A stretch of 14,889 bases of DNA, taken from Bryobacteraceae bacterium. Lineage in GTDB: Bacteria; Acidobacteriota; Terriglobia; Bryobacterales; Bryobacteraceae. A model generated the notes under the pieces. That model worked only from the letters and a program-made list of their open reading frames with translations. It made no database searches and was not told the DNA's origin. Positions 6,096 to 12,958 of the stretch are shown in pieces. Each line of letters begins with the position of its first letter. The first letter of the stretch is position 1. The stretch spans positions 1-14,889 of the forward strand of contig JANXXV010001007.1 in assembly GCA_025350445.1 (NCBI GenBank). Direction: 5' to 3'. A program made the translations under genes and the position numbers.

Positions 6096-6478
6096 CGCGC
6101 CCCCTTCTCATATTCATCCAGCAGTTTGTGCAACTCGGCCAGCTCTTTCTTCGACGCCTTCCGCGCGGACAGCGCACCCACCATCAGGCTCTTAGCCGAT
6201 CCATCAAACGCCCGCTGCAGCAGGTCCCCCGCCAATTGCCGCTGCGTCCATTCCCGCGGCATCGCCGCTTCATAGACGTGCGCGCGCTGCTCCGCATCCC
6301 GCCGCACCAGCCCTTTCTCCGCCATAATCTGCAGAAACTTCAACACCGTGCTGTATTGCGCGGGCTTGCGCTCACAAATCTTCTCGTGTATCACGCGCAC
6401 AGTGCTAGCACCCAAACTCCAAAGCACAGTCAGTATTTCAAGTTCGGCATCCGTCGGCCTGGGCAGCTTTTCGTTCAT
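6092..6478 (-). CDS. blaI: BlaI/MecI-family transcriptional repressor
   Basis: 128 residues, the usual size. The N-terminal winged helix (~6-72) shows LPRPTDAELEILTVLW, the recognition region around YSTVLKFLQIMAEKGLV (42-58) and a wing QRAHVYEAAM. The C-terminal helices (~78-125) form the dimerisation part. Family members repress their own operon and are released when the partner M56 protease signals cleavage. Here the partner gene follows with a 4-bp overlap but is interrupted, so induction may be lost and repression permanent. No beta-lactamase is in the window, so a link to antibiotics is not supported. No Shine-Dalgarno sequence precedes the ATG. Confidence 0.93.
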   Translation of the reverse strand: MNEKLPRPTDAELEILTVLWSLGASTVRVIHEKICERKPAQYSTVLKFLQIMAEKGLVRRDAEQRAHVYEAAMPREWTQRQLAGDLLQRAFDGSAKSLMVGALSARKASKKELAELHKLLDEYEKGAR

Positions 6479-6486
6479 GTACGAAC

Positions 6487-6515
6487 ATCTTACTACGAAG
6501 ATATTACTAGGTCAA
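6487..6515 (-). promoter_or_regulatory. blaI operon promoter, possibly giving a leaderless mRNA
   Basis: On the minus strand TTGACC (6515-6510) and TAAGAT (6492-6487) are separated by exactly 17 bp, a good sigma-70-like pair. Transcription would begin about 6479-6481, only 1-3 bases before the blaI ATG at 6478. The lack of a ribosome-binding site there agrees with leaderless translation. Confidence 0.6.
6490..6509. promoter_or_regulatory. Candidate BlaI operator
   Basis: Two direct copies of TTACTA (6490-6495 and 6504-6509) lie inside the promoter spacer; the first extends to TACTAC, the known MecI/BlaI half-site. The second arm does not give a clean inverted GTAGTA, so the site is imperfect. 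Nearby palindromes ATGT-N4-ACAT (just upstream of 6489) and ATGTACAT (6521-6528) could contribute. Position over the promoter suits autorepression. Confidence 0.42.
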
Positions 6516-6566
6516 GAAGAATGTACATCTGCGGGAGTTGCGATGGAGTAATGAGGGAAACTCCAA

Positions 6567-8354
6567 ATGATCCTCCGGCTCTTTCTAACGCTCGCCTTTC
6601 TAACCCTGCAAGCCGCGTGGTCTCAAGGCGCCGTAACCACTTATGCCGGGAACGGCAACCCGGCATTTTCCGGTGACGGCGGTCCGGCCGCGCAGGCTTC
6701 CATCAACCGCGTGGTGGCGCTTGCCACGGACGCCTCCGGGAACCTCTACGCGGCCGAGGAACTCAGCAATCGCGTCCGCAAGATCGACGTCAACGGAGTG
6801 ATCGACACCCTTGCCGGAAACGGTTCCCCCGGCTTTTCCGGCGATGGCGGTCCTGCGGCACAAGCCCAACTGAGCGTTCCGTTGGGGGTCTGTGTAGATC
6901 CCGCCCAAAACGTCTATATCAACGACACTGGGAACAAGCGCATACGCAAGGTCACCCCAAGCGGAACCATCACCACGATAGCGGGCACGGGCGCGGCGGT
7001 TCATGGCGGCGATGGCGGACCTGCGTTATCGGCAAGCTTCGTGAATCCCATCCGCTGCGTGGTGGACCGCAATAGTAACCTTTATATCGCCGATCAAGGC
7101 GCTCATCGGGTCCGCAGGATCGACCCCGCCGGCAATATCACAACCTACGCAGGCACTGGAGCGCCGGGGTTCTCCGGCGATGGCGGACCGGCCGCTGCGG
7201 CAGCGCTCAACAATCCCACTGCACTGGCGACCGATGCCGCCGGGAATCTTTACATCACCGATCAAGTCAACCATAGAATCCGCCGTGTCGATACCGGAGG
7301 CGCCATTCAGACTGTGGCCTTCAACGGCTCATCCAGTTACGGCGGTGACGGCGGTCCGGCATTGTCGGCCAGTGCCTCTTTTCCCGGCTCGGTGGCGGTG
7401 GATGGGGCGGGCAGTCTCCTGATCGTCGACACGTTGGCGAACCGCGTGCGCAAGGTAACCGGCGGAACAATTTCGACGGTAGCTGGAAACGGAGCCGCTG
7501 GTTTCAGCGGCGACAACGGACCGGCCTTGCAAGCGATGTTCAGCGGGCCTTTCGCGATCGCATTGGATTCGCGGGGAAATACCTTCGTCGGCGATATCGC
7601 CAACAATCGCATCCGCAAGATCACCGGCATAGCGGCGGGCTCCAGCCCGGTCGTCACCTCCGCCGGAGTTACCAACGGCGCCAGCTTCCAGACCGGCATC
7701 GCGCCCGGCGGCATCGTCACCATATTCGGCACCGGTTTGGGAGCGGCGGCTGGTCAAGTCATCGTTCCGTCCGCTGCGGCTTGGCCGCTACAACTGTCCG
7801 GAATTAGCGTAACCATGGACGGCGTGAGCGTGCCAATCTATCGCATCCTGAATCTCAACGGCCAGGAACAGTTGAGCATACAAGTTCCATTTAGCATCGC
7901 CGGAAAAACGTCCACAGCGGTGGTAGTCACCACGCCCCAAGGCAGCAGCAACGCGGTCGCGGTGCCGGTGCTAGCCGCGCAACCGGGCATTTTTATCCTC
8001 GACTCCGCCAACGCAGGCGCAGTTCACGCTGATGGAAGCATAGTCACCAGCGCCAGACCCGCAGCCGCCGGCGAAACCGTGGTGATCTATCTCACCGGCC
8101 TCGGAACCGTGAGCAATTCTCCGGCAGCGGGACAACCCGCGTCTCTCAGCGTGCTCTCACAAACCACCGTCGCGCCCCAGGTGGCCATCGGCGGCCTCAG
8201 CGCAAGTGTGGCCTTCTCGGGATTAACGCCGGGCTTCATCGGCTTGTACCAGATCAATGCCGTGGTGCCCAACGGAGTGCCTGCGGGCAACGCCGATTTG
8301 GTCATCCAGGCAAACGGAGTAAACAGCAATAAGGCCGCGGTGCCGGTGCGCTAG
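6567..8354 (+). CDS. Secreted NHL-repeat protein with Solibacter-type C-terminal domain
   Basis: 595 residues. Residues 1-20 are a signal peptide (hydrophobic LFLTLAFLTLQ, cut near WSQG). Residues ~22-355 hold six NHL-type propeller repeats of 55-56 residues. Each has AGxG...SGDGGPA, then a variable 'N..LYI.D..N.RIRK' strand pair. GDGGPA or its variant GDNGPA falls at 36, 92, 148, 204, 260 and 315. Residues ~361-595 form the beta-rich C-terminal domain of TIGR03437 type, abundant in Solibacter-like Acidobacteriota (APGGIVTIFGTGLG, then later YLTGLG and YQINAVVPNGVP). GAGGGAA lies seven bases before the ATG. Such proteins are extracellular and probably bind partners through the propeller; no catalytic motif is visible. 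The stop codon lies within a 15-bp direct repeat of the element that follows. Confidence 0.9.
   Translation: MILRLFLTLAFLTLQAAWSQGAVTTYAGNGNPAFSGDGGPAAQASINRVVALATDASGNLYAAEELSNRVRKIDVNGVIDTLAGNGSPGFSGDGGPAAQAQLSVPLGVCVDPAQNVYINDTGNKRIRKVTPSGTITTIAGTGAAVHGGDGGPALSASFVNPIRCVVDRNSNLYIADQGAHRVRRIDPAGNITTYAGTGAPGFSGDGGPAAAAALNNPTALATDAAGNLYITDQVNHRIRRVDTGGAIQTVAFNGSSSYGGDGGPALSASASFPGSVAVDGAGSLLIVDTLANRVRKVTGGTISTVAGNGAAGFSGDNGPALQAMFSGPFAIALDSRGNTFVGDIANNRIRKITGIAAGSSPVVTSAGVTNGASFQTGIAPGGIVTIFGTGLGAAAGQVIVPSAAAWPLQLSGISVTMDGVSVPIYRILNLNGQEQLSIQVPFSIAGKTSTAVVVTTPQGSSNAVAVPVLAAQPGIFILDSANAGAVHADGSIVTSARPAAAGETVVIYLTGLGTVSNSPAAGQPASLSVLSQTTVAPQVAIGGLSASVAFSGLTPGFIGLYQINAVVPNGVPAGNADLVIQANGVNSNKAAVPVR
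6630..7631 (+). repeat. Six tandem 165-168 bp coding repeats (NHL units)
   Basis: The codons for GDGGPA or its variant recur at 6672, 6840, 7008, 7176, 7344 and 7509, so five spacings are 168, 168, 168, 168 and 165 bp. Units share phrases such as 'TTCTCCGGCGATGGCGG' at DNA level, so recent unit duplication or gene conversion is plausible. Six units suit a six-bladed propeller. Confidence 0.82.
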
Positions 8355-8540
8355 TCCCGTAGGGGTTAAGATAAGCCAAACTGCGTACATCGTAGTACCG
8401 CTCCCTAACGGTCGCGGCTCGGTTAACTGATTGATCCTACTGAGCCGCTCGCCGTTAGGAGGCGCTAGATGATCAACCGAGTCCGAAACATTTTCAATAA
8501 CAAACGTTGTTATCTTAGCGCCAATGGTGCGCTAGTCCCG
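8345..8540. mobile_element. MITE-like element flanked by 15-bp direct repeats
   Basis: GGTGCGCTAGTCCCG occurs at 8345-8359 and again at 8526-8540. The 165 bp between them has ends that match in inverse orientation: TAGGGGTTAAGATAA (8360-8374) against the complement of 8510-8524, 12 of 15 identical. A near-palindrome lies inside (8401-8461). No coding sequence is present. This arrangement fits a small non-autonomous insertion with target duplication, or a REP-like unit. Fifteen bases is long for a target duplication, so the mechanism is open. It separates the NHL gene stop from downstream sequence. Confidence 0.5.
8401..8461. repeat. Inverted repeat inside the MITE-like element
   Basis: CTCCCTAACGGTCGCGGCTC (8401-8420) pairs with GAGCCGCTCGCCGTTAGGAG (8442-8461) apart from a one-base slip and a few mismatches around the centre, across a 21-base loop. 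A second pairing, CTCGGTT (8418-8424) with AACCGAG (8475-8481), would compete with it. Without a following T-run it is not a clear intrinsic terminator, though it could block 3' degradation of the NHL transcript. Confidence 0.55.
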
Positions 8541-9000
8541 CCACTTGTTCGATGATCAAACCATTCCGGCCGTCTTCTCTAAAAAATGCGGTCACCGTGG
8601 AACCAACAATATTTCTCCCGCCCAATCAACAGATTACGAAATCCCCGCAACCCCGCCCGCCACCCATCTCCTAAGATCGACTCACCAGGCGGAGCTCCGC
8701 CCGAACGAAATGAAGACCGCGCCACAACCCGCGCCCCCAATCGCCGGCCTGACCATGCCAGCCTGTCCCCAAGCCGGAACTAGCGCAAATTTCGCACAAA
8801 CAAACCCATCATCCATCCTGCTGCAGCCAAACCACTTCTTATCCCATTCATCCAATTTATCCCGGCCAAATGTTTTTTCGCAAAACAAACCCAAACTGTC
8901 CCGGCTTTCCCATCCCGCCTCCGTCCAGCCAACAGGAATTTGTACCAACGAACCCACCGCGGCTACCCCACTCCCTGCGTCACGGGCATATTATAGAGAC
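8541..9000. other. 460-bp gene-free region, A/C-rich on the + strand, with degenerate repeats
   Basis: I see no credible gene. The frame of the downstream cytochrome protein is open back to 8545, but the 152 extra residues are low-complexity (Pro/Thr/Asn/Ser-rich) and precede a clean signal peptide at 9001. The strand is poor in G. Related segments CAAATTTCGCACAAACAAAC (from 8786) and CAAATG...CGCAAAACAAACCC (8867-8892) recur, and a further ACGAACCC follows near 8946. A 14-bp palindrome GGCGGAGCTCCGCC lies at 8688-8701. Confidence 0.5.
8989..8994 (+). promoter_or_regulatory. Candidate -10 element for the cytochrome/DUF1501 operon
   Basis: TATTAT ends seven bases before the ATG at 9001, so the transcript would begin at or next to the start codon. 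The bases between (AGAGAC) are only a weak ribosome site. No convincing -35 lies 16-18 bp upstream. Confidence 0.35.
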
Positions 9001-11538
9001 ATGCCCCGGCTCCTCTTTGCCGCTATTCTGATACCCGCGCTCCCACTGCTGGCTCAACAGCCTCCGGACTTTACCCGCGAAGTAGAACCGCTCTTCGCCA
9101 AGCGCTGCCAGGCCTGTCATGGCTCCGCCCAGCAGCTCAGCGGCCTCCGTCTCGATCAGTCCGAAGCCGCGCTCAAAGGCGGAAACTCCGGCCCTGTCAT
9201 CATTCCCGGCAACAGCGCGGACAGCAAGCTGATCGCCCGCGTCACCAGCACGAAAAAGGGCTTCTCCATGCCCCCTGTAGGCGCACCGCTAACCGAATCC
9301 GAAGTCACAACTCTCCGCACCTGGATCGACGCAGGCGCCAAATGGCCCGCGCAGCAAACGAAAGCCGCCCCAAAGAACACGCACTGGGCCTATCAATCCA
9401 TCCGCCGCCCGGCCTCTCCAGACATCCGCAAGCGTACCTGGCCCCGCAATCCAATTGACGCCTTCGTCCTCGCGCGCCTCGAATCGGATAATATTGAACC
9501 CTCACCCGAAGCCTCGCGAACCACGCAAATCCGCCGCCTCAGTCTGGATCTAACAGGCCTCCTCCCCACCGCCGCCGAAGTGGAAGACTACCTCGCCGAC
9601 AACCGGCCCGATGCCTATGAACGCCTGGTAGACCGCCTGCTGGCGTCCCCGCACTACGGCGAAAAATGGGCCCGCCCCTGGCTCGACCTGGCCCGCTACG
9701 CCGATAGCGACGGATACGAAAAGGACCTGGCTCGTCCCCACGCCTGGCGCTACCGCAATTGGGTAATCGACTCGCTCAACAGCGACATGCCCTACGACGA
9801 ATTCGTCACCGAACAAGTAGCGGGCGACCTGCTGCCCAACGCCACAACCGGGCAGCGGGTAGCCACCGGGTTCCACCGCAACGCCCTAACCAATCGCGAA
9901 GGCGGCGTAGATCGCGCCGAAGCCCGTTTCGAACAAACCATCAACCGCACCAACACCCTCGGCACCGTGTTTCTAGGCCTGACCGTAGGCTGCGCCCAGT
10001 GCCACAATCACAAGTTCGATGCCATCAGCCAGAAGGAGTACTACCAGTTCTTCGCCTTCGAGAACAACGTGGAAGAGCGCGACATTGATGCCCCGCTCCC
10101 CGGCGAAGTAGGCCCCTATCTCCGCGCCCGCCCCGTCTACGACCGTGAACGCAAAGAGATCCTCGAACAATACGGCATAGCGCCGCTGCAAGCCGAGTGG
10201 GAATCGCACATGCGCGAGGCAATCCTCAAACCCGGCGCCAATCTCGAATGGGACTTCGCCGTAACCGCCTACGTCGCCATGGAAGACAACGCGCGGAAGC
10301 TGATGCTGATGGATGCAGAGAAGCGCACCACCCGTCAAAAGGAACAACTCACCAATTACTTCGTCCGCAACATCGGGCCCGACTACGGCAAAATGCAATC
10401 CCATGCCACCTGCCTGAAAGAAGCACGTGAAAAACTGGTTGCCCTGGAAGCCGGCTTCATCCGCCTTACACAAGCGCAAACCGTAATCGAAGACCCAACG
10501 CCCACCAAGACGCACATCGCGCTGGGTGGCGATCACCGCGCCCCCGGAATCGAAGTGGAGCCGGGCACGCTGGCCGTCCTCCCTCCCCTGAAATCCAGCG
10601 GCACGCCCACCCGGCTAGACCTCGCCCGATGGATGACGGCGCGTGAAAATCCGCTCACCGCGCGCGTGGAAGTAAATCGCATCTGGCAGGAGCTATTCGG
10701 CAAGGGCATCGTCCGCACGTCGGAAGATTTCGGTACGCAAGGCGACCGGCCCTCGCACCCCGAACTCCTCGACTGGCTGGCAGCCGAGCTGCAACAAAAC
10801 GGCTGGAGCCTGAAGCAGCTAACCAAGACCATCGTGACGTCCGCCACCTACCGCCAAACATCCAAGGTTCGCAAAGACCTGGAAACCCGCGATCCCGACA
10901 ACACGCTGCTAGCCCGTCAATCGCGTCTCCGCCTCAGCGCGGAACTGGTTCGCGATGCAGCGCTGGAAGCTGGAGGCCTGCTCGACACGGAAGTAGGCGG
11001 CAAGAGCGTCAAGCCGCCGCTGCCCCCCGGAGTTGCCGAACTAGGTTACGCCAACAGCGTCAAGTGGAAGGAAAGCACCGGCCCGGACCGCTACCGCCGC
11101 GGCCTCTACATCCACTTCCAACGCACCACGCCCTATCCGCAGTTGATGAACTTCGACGCGCCCGATTCAAACGTAGCCTGCACCCGCCGCACGCGTTCGA
11201 ACACGCCGCTGCAAGCGCTGAATCTGCTCAACGACCCGGTCTTTCTCGAAGCCGCGCAAGGCCTCGCAATGCGCAGCCTCACCGAGGTGTCCGGCAACTT
11301 CACAGACCGTCTGCAATACACATTTGAAACCTGCCTCGCCCGCAAGCCAAGCCAGCAGGAGAAGGAACGGCTCAGCAAATACTTCGATCAGCAGCTCGGC
11401 ATTTTGAAGAAAGATCCCAAGGCGATCCCCTCGCTCTTCCCGGTAGCACCCGATGGCGCCAACCCCGCTGAAGCCGCCGCGTGGGTCGGGGTCAGCCGTG
11501 TGCTTCTCAACTTAGACGAGTTCATTACAAGGGAATAA
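9001..11538 (+). CDS. Secreted c-type cytochrome / DUF1549 / DUF1553 protein
   Basis: 845 residues. A signal peptide (1-19, LLFAAILIPALPLLAQ) is followed by a planctomycete-type cytochrome c domain (~24-115). Its haem motif is CQACH (36-40), with a likely distal Met in SMPP (90). DUF1549 spans ~148-355 (NPIDAFVLARL, PWLDLARYADSDGYE) and holds a second CxxCH, CAQCH at 331-335 before NHKFD, conserved in this family. DUF1553 spans ~560-830 (LARWMTARENPLTARVEVNR, LFGKGIVRTSEDFG, HPELLDWLA). The start is placed at 9001 because a signal peptide begins there. These proteins act outside the cytoplasm and nearly always pair with a DUF1501 protein, as here. Breakdown of complex polysaccharides has been suggested for the family, but no reaction is proven. 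Confidence 0.93.
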   Translation: MPRLLFAAILIPALPLLAQQPPDFTREVEPLFAKRCQACHGSAQQLSGLRLDQSEAALKGGNSGPVIIPGNSADSKLIARVTSTKKGFSMPPVGAPLTESEVTTLRTWIDAGAKWPAQQTKAAPKNTHWAYQSIRRPASPDIRKRTWPRNPIDAFVLARLESDNIEPSPEASRTTQIRRLSLDLTGLLPTAAEVEDYLADNRPDAYERLVDRLLASPHYGEKWARPWLDLARYADSDGYEKDLARPHAWRYRNWVIDSLNSDMPYDEFVTEQVAGDLLPNATTGQRVATGFHRNALTNREGGVDRAEARFEQTINRTNTLGTVFLGLTVGCAQCHNHKFDAISQKEYYQFFAFENNVEERDIDAPLPGEVGPYLRARPVYDRERKEILEQYGIAPLQAEWESHMREAILKPGANLEWDFAVTAYVAMEDNARKLMLMDAEKRTTRQKEQLTNYFVRNIGPDYGKMQSHATCLKEAREKLVALEAGFIRLTQAQTVIEDPTPTKTHIALGGDHRAPGIEVEPGTLAVLPPLKSSGTPTRLDLARWMTARENPLTARVEVNRIWQELFGKGIVRTSEDFGTQGDRPSHPELLDWLAAELQQNGWSLKQLTKTIVTSATYRQTSKVRKDLETRDPDNTLLARQSRLRLSAELVRDAALEAGGLLDTEVGGKSVKPPLPPGVAELGYANSVKWKESTGPDRYRRGLYIHFQRTTPYPQLMNFDAPDSNVACTRRTRSNTPLQALNLLNDPVFLEAAQGLAMRSLTEVSGNFTDRLQYTFETCLARKPSQQEKERLSKYFDQQLGILKKDPKAIPSLFPVAPDGANPAEAAAWVGVSRVLLNLDEFITRE

Positions 11539-11539
11539 T

Positions 11540-12958
11540 ATGACCTTCGAACAATTCCGCATGATTCAAAGCCGCCGCAATTTCCTGCGTAACTGCGCCG
11601 GCGGCTTAGGCACCATGGCCCTGGCTGAACTGCTGCCGGGCGCTACGGACACCAATCCTATGGCGCCCAAGAAGCCGCAGTTTCCCGGCAAGGCCAAGAA
11701 CGTCATCTTCATGTTCCAGGAAGGTGGCCCAAGCCAAATGGACCTCTTCGATCCCAAACCGGAATTGCAGAAATGGCATGGCAAATCTCTTCCGCCGTCC
11801 ATGACCAAAGACCTGAAACTAGCCTTCATCAAGCCCACAGCGGCGGTCTTGGGCAGTCCGCGCGTCTTCAAGCCGTACGGAAAATGCGGCACCACATTCT
11901 CAGACTACCTGCCCTATACCGCCGAGCGCGCCGACGATATCTGCCTCATCCGTTCCATGTTCACCGACGCCTTCAATCATCACCCGGGCCAGTTGCTTCT
12001 CATGACCGGCTCGGTCCAATTCGGCCGTCCCACCTTCGGCGCATGGGCGACTTATGGCCTCGGCAGTGAGTCCAAGAACCTGCCCGGATTCGCCGTCCTC
12101 AGTTCCGGCGTTGGCACCAGCGGAGGCGCGTCGAATTTCTCCAGCGGCTTCCTTCCATCCACCTATCAAGGTGTCCAATTCCGCAGCGGCGGCGAGCCCA
12201 TTCTCTACCTCAACAACCCGGATGGAGTGACTCCGGAAACTCAGCGGGCGGGCCTGGATGCACTCAAGGATTTGAACGAAGAACACCTGGCCGATTCCGG
12301 TGACATGGAGATCGCCTCGCGCATCGCGTCCTACGAATTAGCCTTCCGTATGCAAACCGCCGGCCCCGAGCTGACCGATTTCTCGAAGGAGTCAAAGGCC
12401 ACGCTGGACATGTACGGGATGAACAATGAAGTCACCCGCCCGTACGCCACCAACTGCCTGCTAGCCCGGCGCATGGTAGAACGCGGCGTCCGCTTTGTGC
12501 AGTTGATGCACGCCAGTTGGGATCAACACACCAACCTCAACAAAGGTCTCAAGAAGAACACCGACGCCACCGATCAGCCCGCAGCCGCTTTGTTGAAGGA
12601 CCTGAAACAGCGCGGCCTGCTCGACAGCACGCTGGTAATCTGGGGCGGGGAATTCGGCCGCACGCCGATGGTCGAAATCCGCAACACATCGGATCCGGAC
12701 AACGCCGGCCGCGATCATCACCCCATCGCCTATAGCATGTGGATGGCAGGCGGCGGCATCAAAGGCGGGCAGGTAGTGGGCGCAACGGACGACCTGGGCT
12801 TCCACATCACTGAAGACAAAGTCCACGTGCACGATCTGCAAGCCACTGCCATGCAGTGCCTGGGCTTCGATCACACCAAACTGACCTACCGCCACATGGG
12901 GCGCGATTTCCGGCTAACCGATGTTGCCGGCAACGTGGTAAAGAAGATGCTGGTCTGA
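11540..12958 (+). CDS. DUF1501 protein (sulfatase/phosphatase-like fold), Tat-exported
   Basis: 472 residues, starting 1 bp after the stop of the preceding gene with GGGA upstream. A twin-arginine signal SRRNFLRNCAGGLGTMALAE spans 11-30. The DUF1501 body follows: VIFMFQEGGPSQMDLFDPKP (~55-74), the HHPGQ segment (147-151), WGGEFGRTP (~367-376) and RDHHP (~390-395). Conserved His, Asp and Glu residues in the alkaline-phosphatase-like superfamily usually bind metal; which ones do so here is inference. Tat export implies folding, perhaps metal loading, before secretion. Transcription with the cytochrome protein points to a joint extracytoplasmic role. The last 45 bp overlap the DUF418 gene on the other strand. 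Confidence 0.92.
   Translation: MTFEQFRMIQSRRNFLRNCAGGLGTMALAELLPGATDTNPMAPKKPQFPGKAKNVIFMFQEGGPSQMDLFDPKPELQKWHGKSLPPSMTKDLKLAFIKPTAAVLGSPRVFKPYGKCGTTFSDYLPYTAERADDICLIRSMFTDAFNHHPGQLLLMTGSVQFGRPTFGAWATYGLGSESKNLPGFAVLSSGVGTSGGASNFSSGFLPSTYQGVQFRSGGEPILYLNNPDGVTPETQRAGLDALKDLNEEHLADSGDMEIASRIASYELAFRMQTAGPELTDFSKESKATLDMYGMNNEVTRPYATNCLLARRMVERGVRFVQLMHASWDQHTNLNKGLKKNTDATDQPAAALLKDLKQRGLLDSTLVIWGGEFGRTPMVEIRNTSDPDNAGRDHHPIAYSMWMAGGGIKGGQVVGATDDLGFHITEDKVHVHDLQATAMQCLGFDHTKLTYRHMGRDFRLTDVAGNVVKKMLV

Noticed and set aside
6543..6551. ATG-GAG-TAA mini-frame before the NHL gene
   Set aside because: Two codons with no sign of being a regulatory leader.
8688..8701. 14-bp palindrome GGCGGAGCTCCGCC
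   Set aside because: Isolated, without T-run, promoter or neighbouring regulator. No function can be supported.
8545..9000. 152-residue extension of the cytochrome protein to 8545
   Set aside because: The residues are low-complexity and would bury the signal peptide that starts at 9001.
9973..10536. Long minus-strand frame opposite the cytochrome/DUF1549 gene
   Set aside because: No recognisable domain or start signal. High-GC coding DNA commonly leaves open antisense frames.
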